Assembly: GCA_033980235.1 (NCBI GenBank)
Contig: CM067072.1
Span: forward strand, 28,673,559 to 28,737,558
Origin: Diadema setosum
Lineage: Eukaryota; Echinodermata; Echinoidea; Diadematoida; Diadematidae
Direction: 5' to 3'
DNA: 64,000 nucleotides
The translations under genes and the position numbers were made by a program. This document shows positions 37,353-49,430 of this stretch, one piece after another (within the stretch, counting starts at the first letter, position 1; each line of letters begins with the position of its first letter). The notes below the pieces were generated by a model that made no database searches, was not told the origin of the DNA, and worked only from the letters and a program-made list of their open reading frames with translations.

Positions 37353-37777
37353 GTGAGTGCAAATGACGATTAACACTTCCATTGCCACACGCAATATGCA
37401 TGAGGCCTTATTGTCATCCAGGTTATAGCCATTTCACTCTCGGCGATGTCCGGCCCGAGATTACTGCTGTTATTATCTAATCTCACGCTAGCATTACCAG
37501 GCACCCCCTGAGCAGACACTTTGGTCGAAAGGGGTATTGTGGGCAAGACATCTTGTCCATGGACAAAAGTACCAGGGTCGATTTGGACTCGGGGACCTTC
37601 TGTTCAAAGATGCAGCAGAACTTTGTTGTCATGGCCATGGTGCTTCCTCAAGTTGTGATTTCCATCCACTGAATAAACTGCTCTGAGCATGCAGTGCCCA
37701 GGTGAAAACTTAACACCAGTCAGGCATTTCTTAAGACTTGCCATTTCTTTGTTGTATGTTCTATGTTCCTGTTTGTT

Positions 37778-37808
<31 letters not shown>

Positions 37809-39604
37809 TTCAATTCTCAAGTTTTCATCATGCAATTATCAATTCCATGTGTTATGAATGTGAGTAAAAGATAGACATGTTGATTTTTTTCCTGCAGCTG
37901 ATTTAACAGACGATTGTCAAAATTGTGAGGGATACAAACTGTATTGAAATTGGCAATTTCCCTTCGTTAGAGAATAGAACCCTGTTTTGTACAGTTATTG
38001 TCTGTGTTTAATGCGCAATCTTCTCAAATCAGGAGATACTATAAAGTTAGCTTGTGTTCATTCCAGCGTTCATCAAATGTCAAGGATTTGCCATTACTTT
38101 GGGGAAGCCTCAAACTCCTTCACGAGAATTCCCAAACAACAGCCTTTCTCGTTCAGCTTTTCTTTCTTTGTTTGGATTTCTAAATCGTCAGGCTTCAGAG
38201 GTTTATTTCCTCGGGCTGGGATAAGACTTTTTGGGCCAAATCCATCCTTTTCAGGTTATTTCCATCTCTGCTCTTTTTCCCAAGGAAAGCTGTTTTGTGG
38301 ACAATTTTTTTTTTTTTTTTTTTTTACTCCTTTATGAATGGTGTGATGGTGTTCAGAACATCACCATACCCTTACAAGCTGATTGAGCATTGTTATAATG
38401 TAAGTAAAAAATGTTTTGAAAGAAAGTCACAGGTTTTTCATTACTACTTTTTGAAACCTGCAATCATGCCCTCTCATCCTGTTTGAAGTAATTTTCACTA
38501 CCAGGGCAATCTATATCTAGCTTGTTAAACAACTAAGTCAATACAAGTCTCACAAGACCATTCCTTTGCAATAATGGCAGACTCAAGGTTTTGGAATAGC
38601 AAACCAGTATCTCTTCAAGATCAAACAGACTATAAAAAAATATGTAAAAATTAAGATTTTACTGTTCTTCCTCACAGATGAATTGTGCAGGATATATTAT
38701 GTGACACTTTGAGTAGCATGATATTGTGTCCACATCTTCTGAAGACTGACTTACTCATGAAACTTTCCAGTGTGAGTTCTCTTGACACTACCACCTCACA
38801 TATCATAACCCTACAGAAACGACAATAAAGTTAACATTTTCTGCCTGACTGGAATTTGTGTTTATGATGTAACAGTTTTTATTTGTTTTGTTTTTTTTGC
38901 CTTATTAATGACTTCTTAGTGTTGATGTTGGATATATTGTGAAAACAGTTGAATCTTGTTTGTAGTTTGGATGTGTATGTATGTCACTACAGGTGTTAAT
39001 ATAAATTTTATCAATCAGGGTTAGAATGAAACATTTCAATATGAACTTGACTCTAAAAAACTTCATCTTTTGGTGCAGCTTAAGTCAGCATTCCATTTTG
39101 GAAATACAACAGTAAATGTCAGGAATTCATCCATCCCTAGATCCCCAGGGTACACTGTCCCTGACAGTTTGACTGTCACAAGGTCAGTTTGCTGTTTGAC
39201 CACCATGCTGGACAGGCTGAAATGAGTAGTGAACAGGACTAAAACCAAATACCTTCCATGATTTTGTGACAAGGCCAAAGCAATAATATGCATCTGAGCA
39301 GTGACCATTCAAATAGCCTGCACCTTTTAAACCCACCCCTTAGAATTTCTGTGTGATCGACAGTTATTCCTCATCTTTTCAAAAGAATGACTTATTGCCA
39401 GCAGGTAAACAAGATGTAAAAATACTGTGGAAAAACACACAAACTTTGTGTATATGTATGCATACATACGTACTGGTCTCACATATTTTTCAAATTCTTA
39501 AGCATTTTATTGTTAATTTTTTCTGTCTTGTTTTATCAGTAGCTTCATATTGTACACAATATCAGAGCCTTTGGTTGTATGGAAGACCATGTAGTACATT
39601 TTTT

Positions 39605-39691
39605 TTAACCCTTTGAGGATGGACTGATTGTGCTATAACACACATTTCCCATAGATACCTGCTGAGTATACTTGGGTCTTCAACGGGTCAA
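39605..39691 (-). mobile_element. TTAA-flanked MITE, copy 2
   Basis: An 87-bp copy in opposite orientation to copies 3-5. It starts TTAACCCTTTGAGGATG and contains ACACACATTTCCCATAGATA, then GAGTATACTTGGG and CAACGGGTCAA. The far TTAA has decayed to TCAA. Confidence 0.75.
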
Positions 39692-40259
39692 TTTGAATCA
39701 CCTAGACATAATACACTACCTGTCAAAACCTATGGGAAGGCCAAGTTGTGATAGTGGCTACAGCACATAGGCTATAACTTTACCATGTTTGTTGCTTAGC
39801 CTTGTACAGGCTCTGAGTCAACTTTGCTAATGTTATCATGTGTATTTTTTTTTTTTTTTTTTGGGGGGGGGGGATGGGAGATGGGGGGAGGAAAAGGTAA
39901 AGGTGCACCTGTAGAGGAAAGAAGTGAACTTAAATTTGCATGACCTTCATTCTATCTACTGCACAGTGAGGGTAGTATTTATGACTTTGACCCTTGACCT
40001 CGGGGTTTCCAAACTCTCTGACGACGAAGGAGATTCTGGGGCAAATCAAATTTGCGGTGTGATGCCTCTTCCAAACGGGACACCCTGGACTTGGTTGGGT
40101 TTCTCCCTCTCTCTGTAGATTCCTGCCGGGGTTTTCCTCTATAGGATTGCTGCCTTGTGAGTTTGGTATCACATGAATTTGAGTGGGCTGAAAGGATACT
40201 TTAGAATGATAAAATCTTTCATTTCACTCAGTGTGGTCCCCTTGACATTTACTGCATTT

Positions 40260-40311
40260 ACAATCCTATGAGTACCAGTGTTGATACAATCCTATAAGTA
40301 CCAGTGTTGAT
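40260..40311. repeat. 26-bp tandem duplication
   Basis: ACAATCCTATGAGTACCAGT plus GTTGAT is directly repeated with one substitution (G to A). The second copy starts at 40286. Confidence 0.85.
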
Positions 40312-41119
40312 TTACCATTACAATTGATAACAGCATCTATATAGACCTAAGCCTACTGTAGCACATTTATCTGTACAACATTCAAAGCTTCCTGGCTCCC
40401 ACAATATGTCATACATTATTCACAAATTGCAGGAAAATTAACATTGTTAACCCCACTGTCTTCCAAAATGCCATCAAAACTACATACTGTACAAACCTGT
40501 TCATGGAGTTAATCCTCTTTTTCCCAGTTCACAAAGAATAGACCCTGACTTTAATGGCAATTAAGGACGGAGTAAAACATGGGTCTCTATTCTTTGTTTG
40601 TGTGGTTTGACCATATTTATGTCTTTTCGTATAGAACCTACTCACTGCAGCTACACATGCATTTAATCCATGGGAAAGAAAACGGAATGTCATGAGCACC
40701 CAGTGGTAACCTTGACATTATCTGCACTCTTGATTCTTTCAGCAGTGCCACTGGTTTTTTGTGTACCCTGTGTGTGTGTGTGAAAGTGGCTTGTAATTTG
40801 TAACTAGGAGGTATCAAAATCATCAATAGTCCGAACCAAGTGAATTACTTGATTATGTTGTATGTTCTAAAGAATGCCATATTAAAGGGTGGTTTTGAAA
40901 ACTTCTTTAAAGGCAGAAGATTCATGCCCTACTGATGACGACTGTGTGAAATTTATGTATTGACACCTTGTGTTGTCAACCAACATTCATATAACAACAC
41001 TGTTGTGTGCAGACTCCGGCACAGTGTGTAGCTATCATTCTCTTTCCTTTTCTCTCTTACACTTCTCTGTGGAGCTTGTGTATATATCATGACTCGCTGA
41101 CCAAATGAGTGATGTGTTT

Positions 41120-41400
41120 AACAGTTTAAAAGTAACCAGAGTGATATGCACGGCCCATGTGCCCCTTTTGTTGATTGCGCTCTCGGCGACAATTGCCCTG
41201 TGTCCAGATTGAGGCACGGAATGAATAGGGCTGCCAATTTGGAGCGGATACCTCGGTGCCCTTCAATGCACCGCTGATTCTGGCGAGGTACATGACTGTG
41301 TAATGGGACAATAGACATCTCAATTAAGGCATTAAGGAGAGAATGACACGTCCAGTTGGAGTGCATCCGTCCCAGCCATCGACTCCCTGCGGTTTATCAA
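41120..41400. other. Higher-complexity intronic block
   Basis: About 280 bp free of simple repeats, with CpG and balanced composition in an AT-rich intron. Open frames on the minus strand are short and show no domain. It could be a conserved cis-regulatory module. Speculative. Confidence 0.2.
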
Positions 41401-42172
41401 GAGATTGGTCAGTATTAGCAACAGGAAGAATGGGTAGTGGGGGTTCGATTGAAGAGGAGAAGGGGGGGGGGGTGGAAGGAAGCTTTGTAAAAGTAGGAAG
41501 GAAGATAGTCTGTGGGACTTAAGAAGGATTCACTTTTTCTTTGTGCAGTGTGATCTAAAACTAGCGTGTACCCCCAGTCACCCTGATAAAAAATGGCCCC
41601 CAGCATCAAGCGGCCTAAATGTGTTGTGTTATGTCTTTTTCTAGAGTTCTGAAAGGGGGACCCAGGACTTTAGTGTTTGAAAAGGAGAGAGGGGAAGGTA
41701 GTGCATATAAATCTATGTGTTAATCAGTATTTGGAAACCCCTGATTCCTTGTTCTGTAGTCTAAGAAAAGATACATTCAACTAATCTGGGTATTGCATAA
41801 TTTGCAAGCTGTTTCACCATAGCCCAGTAATCACATAGTATTAGTGTTTTCCTCATCCTTGTTCAGCACCCATTTCAAATCAATCTCATCATTTCTCCCT
41901 TTTTTGAGCCTTATAGGTAGCCAACAGAGTGACACCTGCAGGCATTTTGCATTGGTCTGTGTGACTAACACTAGAATGAACTCTCATACTGTTATTTACT
42001 TATTTACATTTGACATGTAATTTAGTAGAGGAAGAACCTTCACCCCTTGATATCCAAATGTAGAGCAGAGTTTCTGTTTTAAGAACATGGAAGTTGTGTG
42101 GCTGCTCCTTGCATTGTATTCGGGTAACACTCCATGAGATGAAGAGGGAGGCAACGGGGAAGACAGAGAACT

Positions 42173-42345
42173 GATGAGGCTGAGAGCCTCCTCTCTCATT
42201 TGGAAGAAGAGAGGGGCATTGGAAGGGGATGGAGGACAATTCCCATCTCCCCTTTTTTGTGATGAGGCTGAGCGCCTCCTCTCTCATTTGGAAGGAGAGA
42301 AGGGCATTCAAAGGGGATGGAGGACAATTCCATCTCCCCCTTTTT
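42173..42345. repeat. 88-bp tandem duplication, two copies
   Basis: Two direct copies start GATGAGGCTGA at 42173 and 42261. Each carries GCCTCCTCTCTCATTTGGAA and GGGGATGGAGGACAATTC. They differ by a few substitutions and small indels. The overlapping open frames on both strands come from the duplication. Confidence 0.9.
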
Positions 42346-43840
42346 CTTCCCTTTCCCTTTTTGTACCCTCAACTGTTGGTCCCATGCCATTACCTTTGTG
42401 TGATGTTTGTGCCATGAAGTGACCACTTTGGACACCCCTCATGCTACCCACCTCCCCCATTCCTATCAACAACAAAAAGAAAAAAAAAAGGAGAATCTCT
42501 GGTGGATGGTGTCTTCCCCTTTGTGTACCTCATCTATTCTGACTGGTTATTTTGGCACTTTTGTGACCCCCTCTGCACTCGACTCTCACTCTGGCAGATT
42601 CTTTGCACGTTTCACTGGATGGACCTTGAGAGCTTACCCAGACAGACAGAAAAAAGATGCAGAAAATAAAAAGAAAGGATGAAATAGAAAGAAAGGAAAA
42701 AAATCACTCCCTTCAGCCAATCAAAACAGATTGGTCAGAATAGCACATTCACGTGACTTAACTCCTCTACAGTTTTTGGTAAGCATTTTCCATTTGTGAG
42801 TATTTGTGTGAATGTGTGTGTATCTGTGTGTGTCTGTGTGTATGTTTGTATATGTGTGTTTTTTTCATTATAGAAAGCCCATGTGGATATGATAGTGTAA
42901 ATTGTGGATACGATAAATGAAAATGTACATCGATCCTCAAATTTTCGGCACACTACTATTTAATAGAAAATCCTGTAGTACCGCAATGTGTAATGTATTT
43001 TCAAAATGATGGCAGACAACCACCTTAAACATAATTTGCTGAAAGTACTTGGTTCTGAACATGCTAGACTTGACATTTATGCTACATACATATTTTATAC
43101 CAGGCTTCCTGGTATTGTGAGGCCAGCATGTGCACTCTTCCTGAGATGGCCCCAAGTCCTGCTTTGTTACCCTGCTTGACGTCAGACATATCTGGGCATT
43201 GGCAGAAAGACAAAGTTGTTCCCTTATCATGCTCTTGCAGAATATAGCTTGAGAATTTCACTTTGGATTTTGGGTACATGGTAGGAATTGGTGGAAAGGG
43301 GGAGGGATGGGGAGCATTAGTGGGTTTATAGGATTGATGTTGGATCAGAAGGGGAAGGGAGGGAGGAAATGTTGTAGTTCTCCTCTGGAAGACATCTGTT
43401 TTCCATGTCCAATTTCGACTCCTTGTATCCAGCGATGAATGATATCAATATTTTGCCTCCACCTAGTTGTATCCTCTTGACCTTTTCTGGTCTGAAGATG
43501 GTATGGGGCATTATGGATGAGGAAGGGGGGGGGGGGATGCGGGAAAGAATGAAACTGCTACCAAGAAAACCTGATGACTTTTAACATGACTTCTTGTTCT
43601 AGTATACAAATGTTGCCTTTTTTTGTTCTAAGTGATTGACATCATTCTCACAGCTGGGATGATTTATTCTTTTCTGCTGAGAGAGAATAGAGGGAGAGAA
43701 AAAAAAAGTTAAGTTGCAGATTTAAAGAGAGTTCAGAGAAAGAAAGATAAAATATATTTATCAAAGATAGTAAATGCAAATGTATTAGGGAAACTAAGAA
43801 ACAAGATTTACCTAGATGGACAGACTGATAGATAGAGAAA

Positions 43841-43871
43841 TAGTAGTAGTAGTAGTAGTAGTAGTAGTAGA
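43841..43871. repeat. (TAG)n microsatellite
   Basis: Ten consecutive TAG triplets. Confidence 0.9.
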
Positions 43872-44584
43872 TAAGATGTGTCTATAGATTACTGGTTGAT
43901 ACAAAAGAGTCAGCTGTGGACACATTCTGTAAGTGTAGCACAAGAAAGCAAAGTCTGTTGATGTCATCACGTGCAGCTAGAGCAGTATTATAATACTTTA
44001 CAGGGGCAATATATATTTCAGTGATGCTCATAAATTCCATTTCTGATTTCAAATTTTGAAAATATCCAGATTCATTCTATTGTATTTCCTGGTTTCTCAT
44101 TTGCTGCCTTAAATTTTTTTCAAGCTGAATGTGTGTACATGAGCAGTTCTCAAATGTTTCAATGAAAATGGTGTATTTGCAATGAGTTTTATCAAACAGC
44201 GTATTGGTGATTTACCATAAACAACAAAAGATAATAGTAAGCTTCATTTACAAGGACCAGAATCTAGTTGTTCACAGGGCAGCAGACAGAATATTCGAGA
44301 AGTGTGGATTAGTCATTGGCCATTTTTTTTTTTCCAGAGAGGTGTTACATGGTGACCATTTTTTTGTTGTTGTTCTCTATGGTTTTCTTTCTTTCATTCC
44401 TGTTCTAAAGGATTGATATTTGTTTATAAAACAAACATGTGGAGGTGTTGACTGGTATGCAGGTCTGTAGATCATTCTTTTATTGTATGTGAAGCAGAAC
44501 CTTTATTTTCATTTCAGTGGAGTGTACATTGATTGGACGACAGGATGGAGTCTAATTGGTTGTGCAACATACTGAAAGTCTGTG

Positions 44585-44725
44585 TTAGTTTGTTTGTCTG
44601 GGTGTACGATTTGGCCACTGCCATGGATGAAGCGGTGTGGGTGCCGGCATTGGCTGATTTTCCTGGCACTTGCTACACGATTTCGATGTACTTTCGATGT
44701 CGTGATCCATTTTAGGCCACCACAC
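44585..44725 (-). pseudogene. Ty3/Gypsy retrotransposon integrase fragment
   Basis: The minus strand encodes VWWPKMDHDIESTSKSCSKC followed by QENQ, then PLHPWQWPNR. This is the hallmark junction of the integrase zinc-binding domain in Ty3/Gypsy Pol: WWP, a helix, the CxxC half of the HHCC finger (SCSKC), QENQ, and the P-W-x-W-P linker before the catalytic core. The HH half and the D,D-35-E core are missing. A stop follows NRTPRQTN, and upstream sequence has no further match. I see no LTRs. It is a short decayed remnant, oriented against the ADAMTS gene, and not a functional gene. Confidence 0.8.
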
Positions 44726-44917
44726 AAACAGTCGAGAATGGTAAATGTCACACCATTTCCTCGAATTCTCTAACATCCAAGTGGCCAAGCACAGGTAAGC
44801 AGGAAGGAAATAATGCAAAGAAAAAAGGACAAAATTCAAATCAAGTCAATTGTATTTTGCAGGGAATATGATGTTATTTGCATCATTGTGTGCTTCTAAG
44901 CAAGGAAGTCTTTGGTT

Positions 44918-45170
44918 TGATTTGGTTTATTTCTGCATTCAATCAAATACAAATTCAACACAAATTTAAAAAACCCCAAGAATAAAAAATGCAATGATTG
45001 AAAATGATAACAAAACATAGCACTCAAAGTTAAGTGTAAGCAATAGCATTGTGCAATATACACATATACAAATCATGTACATACCCTAAGATAAATGTAT
45101 AGTACGTATTTTTCCAGTAAATATGAGAAATAATTGAATGCAGGAGACCACCATCTCGAGCAGTTAAGCT
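44918..45170 (-). repeat. Possible non-LTR retrotransposon 3' end
   Basis: Read on the minus strand, the segment ends in TTGATTGAATGCAGAAATAA ACCAAATC-like short repeats after an A/T-rich stretch, a shape seen at LINE 3' ends. No reverse transcriptase domain was recognised in the adjoining minus-strand frame (45260-45487). Weak call. Confidence 0.2.
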
Positions 45171-46689
45171 GGAATGGATGTGGACTTATTAAGTTATGAA
45201 ATGTCTATGTAAAACTAATATTTTGTAAACTACCCTGTAAATCCAGTTACATTTCCCCATTATGAAAAATTGTTGCTTTGCGCATGTGCCCCATTCAATA
45301 AATCACTGATTTCATTAATTTGAGTGTATAGTCTAGTTCTCACCTTTCTCGAAGTTTGGAATGTTGAGCCTCTACCAAATTTTGTACTCCTAAGTTTAGA
45401 TAATTTGGCTTCCGCTTTCATTTTTGTACCTCTTGTACATTTCCATGATACCCTCTGATTCATGCCATAGTGACATGCAACGAGCATACAAGAAATTGAA
45501 GCCTGTTTGCATTATATTTAGTGCAGTATAGCTTGTTGTTCCAAATACTCCTTCATCCTCTTACCTGCTTTTTTTAGTTGACATTTCATACGACATATTA
45601 AAAGAACAACATTCTTGGAGGAACGCGGAACAACTGTTGGGTAATTTTAAATGTTTGTGGGTGGGAGATAGCTTCCTTGTTTATTGGCAGTGAGCTAAAT
45701 GGGATACAGTTGTTTGCTTTTTACGATATTTTGATATTTATATCCGCTCTTGTTTGTTGCATGTCTGGTCGGTAAGCACGGCTCCTGAGCTAAAACAATC
45801 ACATGATGGATAGTGTCCAAGTGATGCTTCTCCTCCGCCTCCCACCGGATATTGTTGCCGTGGACACATAGTAAACAAACGGGGCAGACGTGGCAGATGA
45901 ATTATACCTGTGCATTCAAAATGGACATGCTGCGCTGCTCATAGAAGGATATGTGGGAGGGCAAAGAATGTCTTTTGTTATCCATCAAAAGATTTGGGTA
46001 TCAGAGCAGTTTATAAGGGAAAAAAAATTGAAAATGCTTGGCTGAGTATTTTTTCCTTTAGTTTACATACCCTGTCTAGAAAATCCAGAGGTGGCAAAAC
46101 AGCAGCTAAAGAAGACAAAACCAATCAGTTAAAAAAACAAAAACAAAAAATGATTAACTCCAATCCTACCATATTGGAAATGTAGTTTGTATATATATGC
46201 TACACATTGCTCATCTATAGCATAATACATAATTTGTAGGCTTGCAAACATTGAAAAAACACTTAGAACTGATATGGCTTTTACACTCTCACTTTGTTAC
46301 AGGGAAGTGTGTTATCATAATCAAATTGGAAAGCTTGGAATTTGATGGCACTTATTTTAATTGAGAAAGATAGGATGGAAGTACTTGAATTCAGTAAATC
46401 TGCAAAAACTTACAAAAAAAAAAAGAGAGAAGATAAAATTGGCCAGTTTGAGAGTTGCAGGTTGAAATATCAATAGTAGCACTCAAGAGGTGTTTGAGAC
46501 TTCTGCTATCTTTAAAACAAATGACAAAATACGTCAAAATACTCATACTGAAATGAAGTTTGTATTGTACCATCATGAAACCCTAATAGTAAACAGCAAC
46601 CATTATATGAAAAACAGGTGCAGCAGCACAAAACCGCAGGTACCAATGTGGTTCTTGGGTATCATTGGGTTAAATGGTGTGTGTTTTAT

Positions 46690-46890
46690 TCGCGCATGGA
46701 AAACCCGAGGGGAGGTCCGGGCCAGCGGAAGTTCTTGACCAACCCTCTGACAGTTGACGCAAGCGGATCATCGGCTGGGAGGAAAGTTTTAATCAGCGTG
46801 CCGGAGCTCTCAAGGCCACCGTACGACTGTCACAGGTCATCTGCAGTACCGGCCGGTCGCACTGCGCACATTGCGTGAGGACTGGCGGTG
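46690..46890. other. GC-rich intronic block
   Basis: About 200 bp with many CpG and CCGG words, unlike the flanks. A + strand frame is open across it but shows no domain and no clear splice pair. It may be a regulatory module or an unrecognised exon. Confidence 0.2.
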
Positions 46891-48267
46891 TACGTGTATT
46901 ACTGTCTGCATGTACATTAGTAGGGTAGGAGCAAAAGAGGGAGGGCGCAAGGGAAGCGAGAGGGAGGGGAGGGTGGGTAGAGTTGGGAGGAAGAAATTTG
47001 GTAACCAAGAAAGAAGTGATGAGGTACATGTACTGTTTAAAAGGCTCTTCAAGTCTTTCAGTCCCATCAGCAATATGTTCACGTAGGGATATGGGGAGGG
47101 TTTAGGATTTCGGGAATAGCTAAGAGGGCTATACGGCACAATATTTGAGTAATATTGTACTTTTTTTCCCACTTACTTTTTATTTCTGATTTCATTCAAT
47201 GCCAATTAGATATTGCAGATATAAACATATGCAAGTTTTTGAATATTCTAGAGTACAGGTGGAATTAGGAGGGGGGGGGGGTGTAGGATGGTTACACTTG
47301 GTGGATTTGGAAGCTGAGTATTAAAGCTCTGTACAGTGTAATGATGCAGCCAATGTCTATTTAGCAAAATAGGTGTGTAGGGCAATGCAATCTTCAAATT
47401 CTGCAAGTATCATCTACTCGGAAAGGGGAGGGGGAGGGGAGGATCCTGGTGGGACAATCAAGAAGGGGAAGGGGGAAGGGAGGAAGAAGCTGAGTGCTAG
47501 ATAAAGAGAGCTCCTAAAGAGAGAGAGTGTGTGATACATGGCCAATAGGGCTCTTAGCAGCATGTTAGCAACTTCACAGCACATTGCATATGTTCAGTAC
47601 AGCCATGACAGTCATGTACGCATGAATGTGATTGTAGCCCCACAGAGCATTGCTAAGACCGTGATGTACACCGTCAGTTCAAGTTGTTCATTGCCACAGT
47701 AATCAGGTGCATTTGAGTCACCAGGAATAGCACATTCTGTGTCTCTTTCCTGCTATCTTCAGGCAAAATGTCAGTCTTGAGTTTTTGCCATAACAACTTC
47801 TAAGTTTGTGTGTGAACTAAAAATGTTTGCTGTTTATCAGAAAAGCAGTGTTTAACGCCAACAAATTTATCGACATAAACAAAACTGAATAGAAAAACAG
47901 GCAAACCAGGGAACCCCAAAATCTCTTGTACTGGCATAGATGCAATGAAAACTATGCCTGTAGAAAGCATAATGAATTGAGCCTTTGCAAAATGCTGTCT
48001 ACTCAGTGGGATTGTATTGTGTATGATGCTAAGTTATCATTCCTGTCAGATATTGTTAGCAATCTATGTGAAATCAAAATCAATATTACTAACAATGTGA
48101 CTGCAAGCCATGTGGCATGTCTCTGTGTGCAGCCAGAATCCTATGGAAGATCCAACTGTACCATGTGAATTCTTTTGGCATTATACATGAAGCATTCGTC
48201 ATGCTCTACAAACTGATGAAGAATGTGAAAGACTGATAATAAGTTGAATAAAAAAACTTGAAAACAA

Positions 48268-48434
48268 ACTCACTGTTACGATGTTTCGCCAATTATCAAT
48301 TGGCTTCTTCGGGCGAATGACGCTCCCGATGATGGAATGGCCCTTAAATAGTGCGAGATTGTGCAGAGCGCACTGGACCTTGTCCAGCGCGCGAAAGACG
48401 GCTTGGAATCTTGCGAAACGTGGTAACAGTGACT
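48268..48434. mobile_element. 161-bp element with 19-bp inverted termini (CACTA-like MITE or Penelope-derived)
   Basis: The left end CACTGTTACGATGTTTCGC (48271-48289) and the minus-strand reading of the right end, CACTGTTACCACGTTTCGC (48413-48431), match at 17 of 19. ACT flanks both sides (48268-48270 and 48432-48434), a possible 3-bp target duplication as in CACTA/EnSpm elements. Inside are two hairpins: GCCAATT-ATC-AATTGGC (48288-48304) and CTGGAC-CTT-GTCCAG (48373-48387). The minus strand also has a CCGAAGA-stem-GAAAC arrangement, which recalls hammerhead-bearing Penelope-like retroelement termini. Both readings are inferential. Confidence 0.5.
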
Positions 48435-49337
48435 TTGTTTTCCAGTTTTTTGATTCAGCTAATTATTGATCTTGTACTTCCACTGGATGAATGAGAAGAA
48501 TTTACATCAATGTTAAAGATTGTTATGTCTACTCTCATAATTTAGCTGTTACATTGTTGAGTGTGAATTGGTACGTGTACATGCCTCTATTGAATTGCAG
48601 AGATGGAAACCGAGTATGAAATGGTACAGCACCACACACATAGCTCATAAACTACAAACCAATTAAGAATCACTAAGAATCAAATATTGAAGTACATGTA
48701 GTTACCCTGCTCCCATATCTGACCCATGTAAATTTTAAAGTAAGTATTACAAATGCTACTGTACATACCTGTATATGATTGAATGCAGACAAAACCTGCT
48801 GTTAAAAGTGGAACATTGCCACATTTCTGTTCCCTTGGAAATCAAATTGAAATCACGAATGATGTAATCATTACCGTCTCTTTACCCCCGGTCGTATTGT
48901 AATTGGTAATTTCCTTCTGCGCTGTTGCATTAGGTGTATATGCCCCGTGGTCACAGAAACACATCGATGAGTTTTGCGGGGTCACTGTTTATAGAGCATT
49001 GAAAGGTGATGGGTGTGTTGAGAGATAAGAATCTACAATTGTACCATTTGATAGCCTCCCCCCTTAAATATCAATATCATGCACTCAAACCACAATCCTT
49101 TGCTTTTTAGAAGTCCACTGAAGTTATTTCTGTCTCACTGATAAATTTCTGATAACGCCATACCAAAATTTTAGGGATCACCTCAATTCTCTCTCTCTCT
49201 CTCTACTGCGATTATTATTTTCTTTTTGCCCCAATTCATTTATGTATTTGCACTTCCTCTGTGTGAACACAAACTGTTTTCATGGCAGAACTTGGTCTTA
49301 GGTGGAAGGCTCAAGCTGTGGTCAAGACGTAGGCCTA

Positions 49338-49430
49338 TTAACCCATCGAGGACGAGTCCCGAGTATACTCAGGCAAGTGTCTATGGGAAATGTGTGTTGT
49401 AGCAAAATCATACCGTCCTCAAGGGGTTAA
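49338..49430 (+). mobile_element. TTAA-flanked 93-bp MITE, copy 3
   Basis: The best-preserved copy. It has TTAA at both ends, with termini CCCATCGAGGACG and, on the minus strand, CCCCTTGAGGACG (two mismatches). The centre contains GTGTCTATGGGAAATGTGTG and TTGTAGCAAAATCA. TTAA duplications with CCC-starting inverted termini are the signature of piggyBac elements. Confidence 0.8.

Noticed and set aside
45260..45487. 75-codon minus-strand frame as a retrotransposon remnant next to the integrase piece
   Set aside because: No reverse transcriptase, RNase H or integrase motif could be recognised in any minus-strand frame here.
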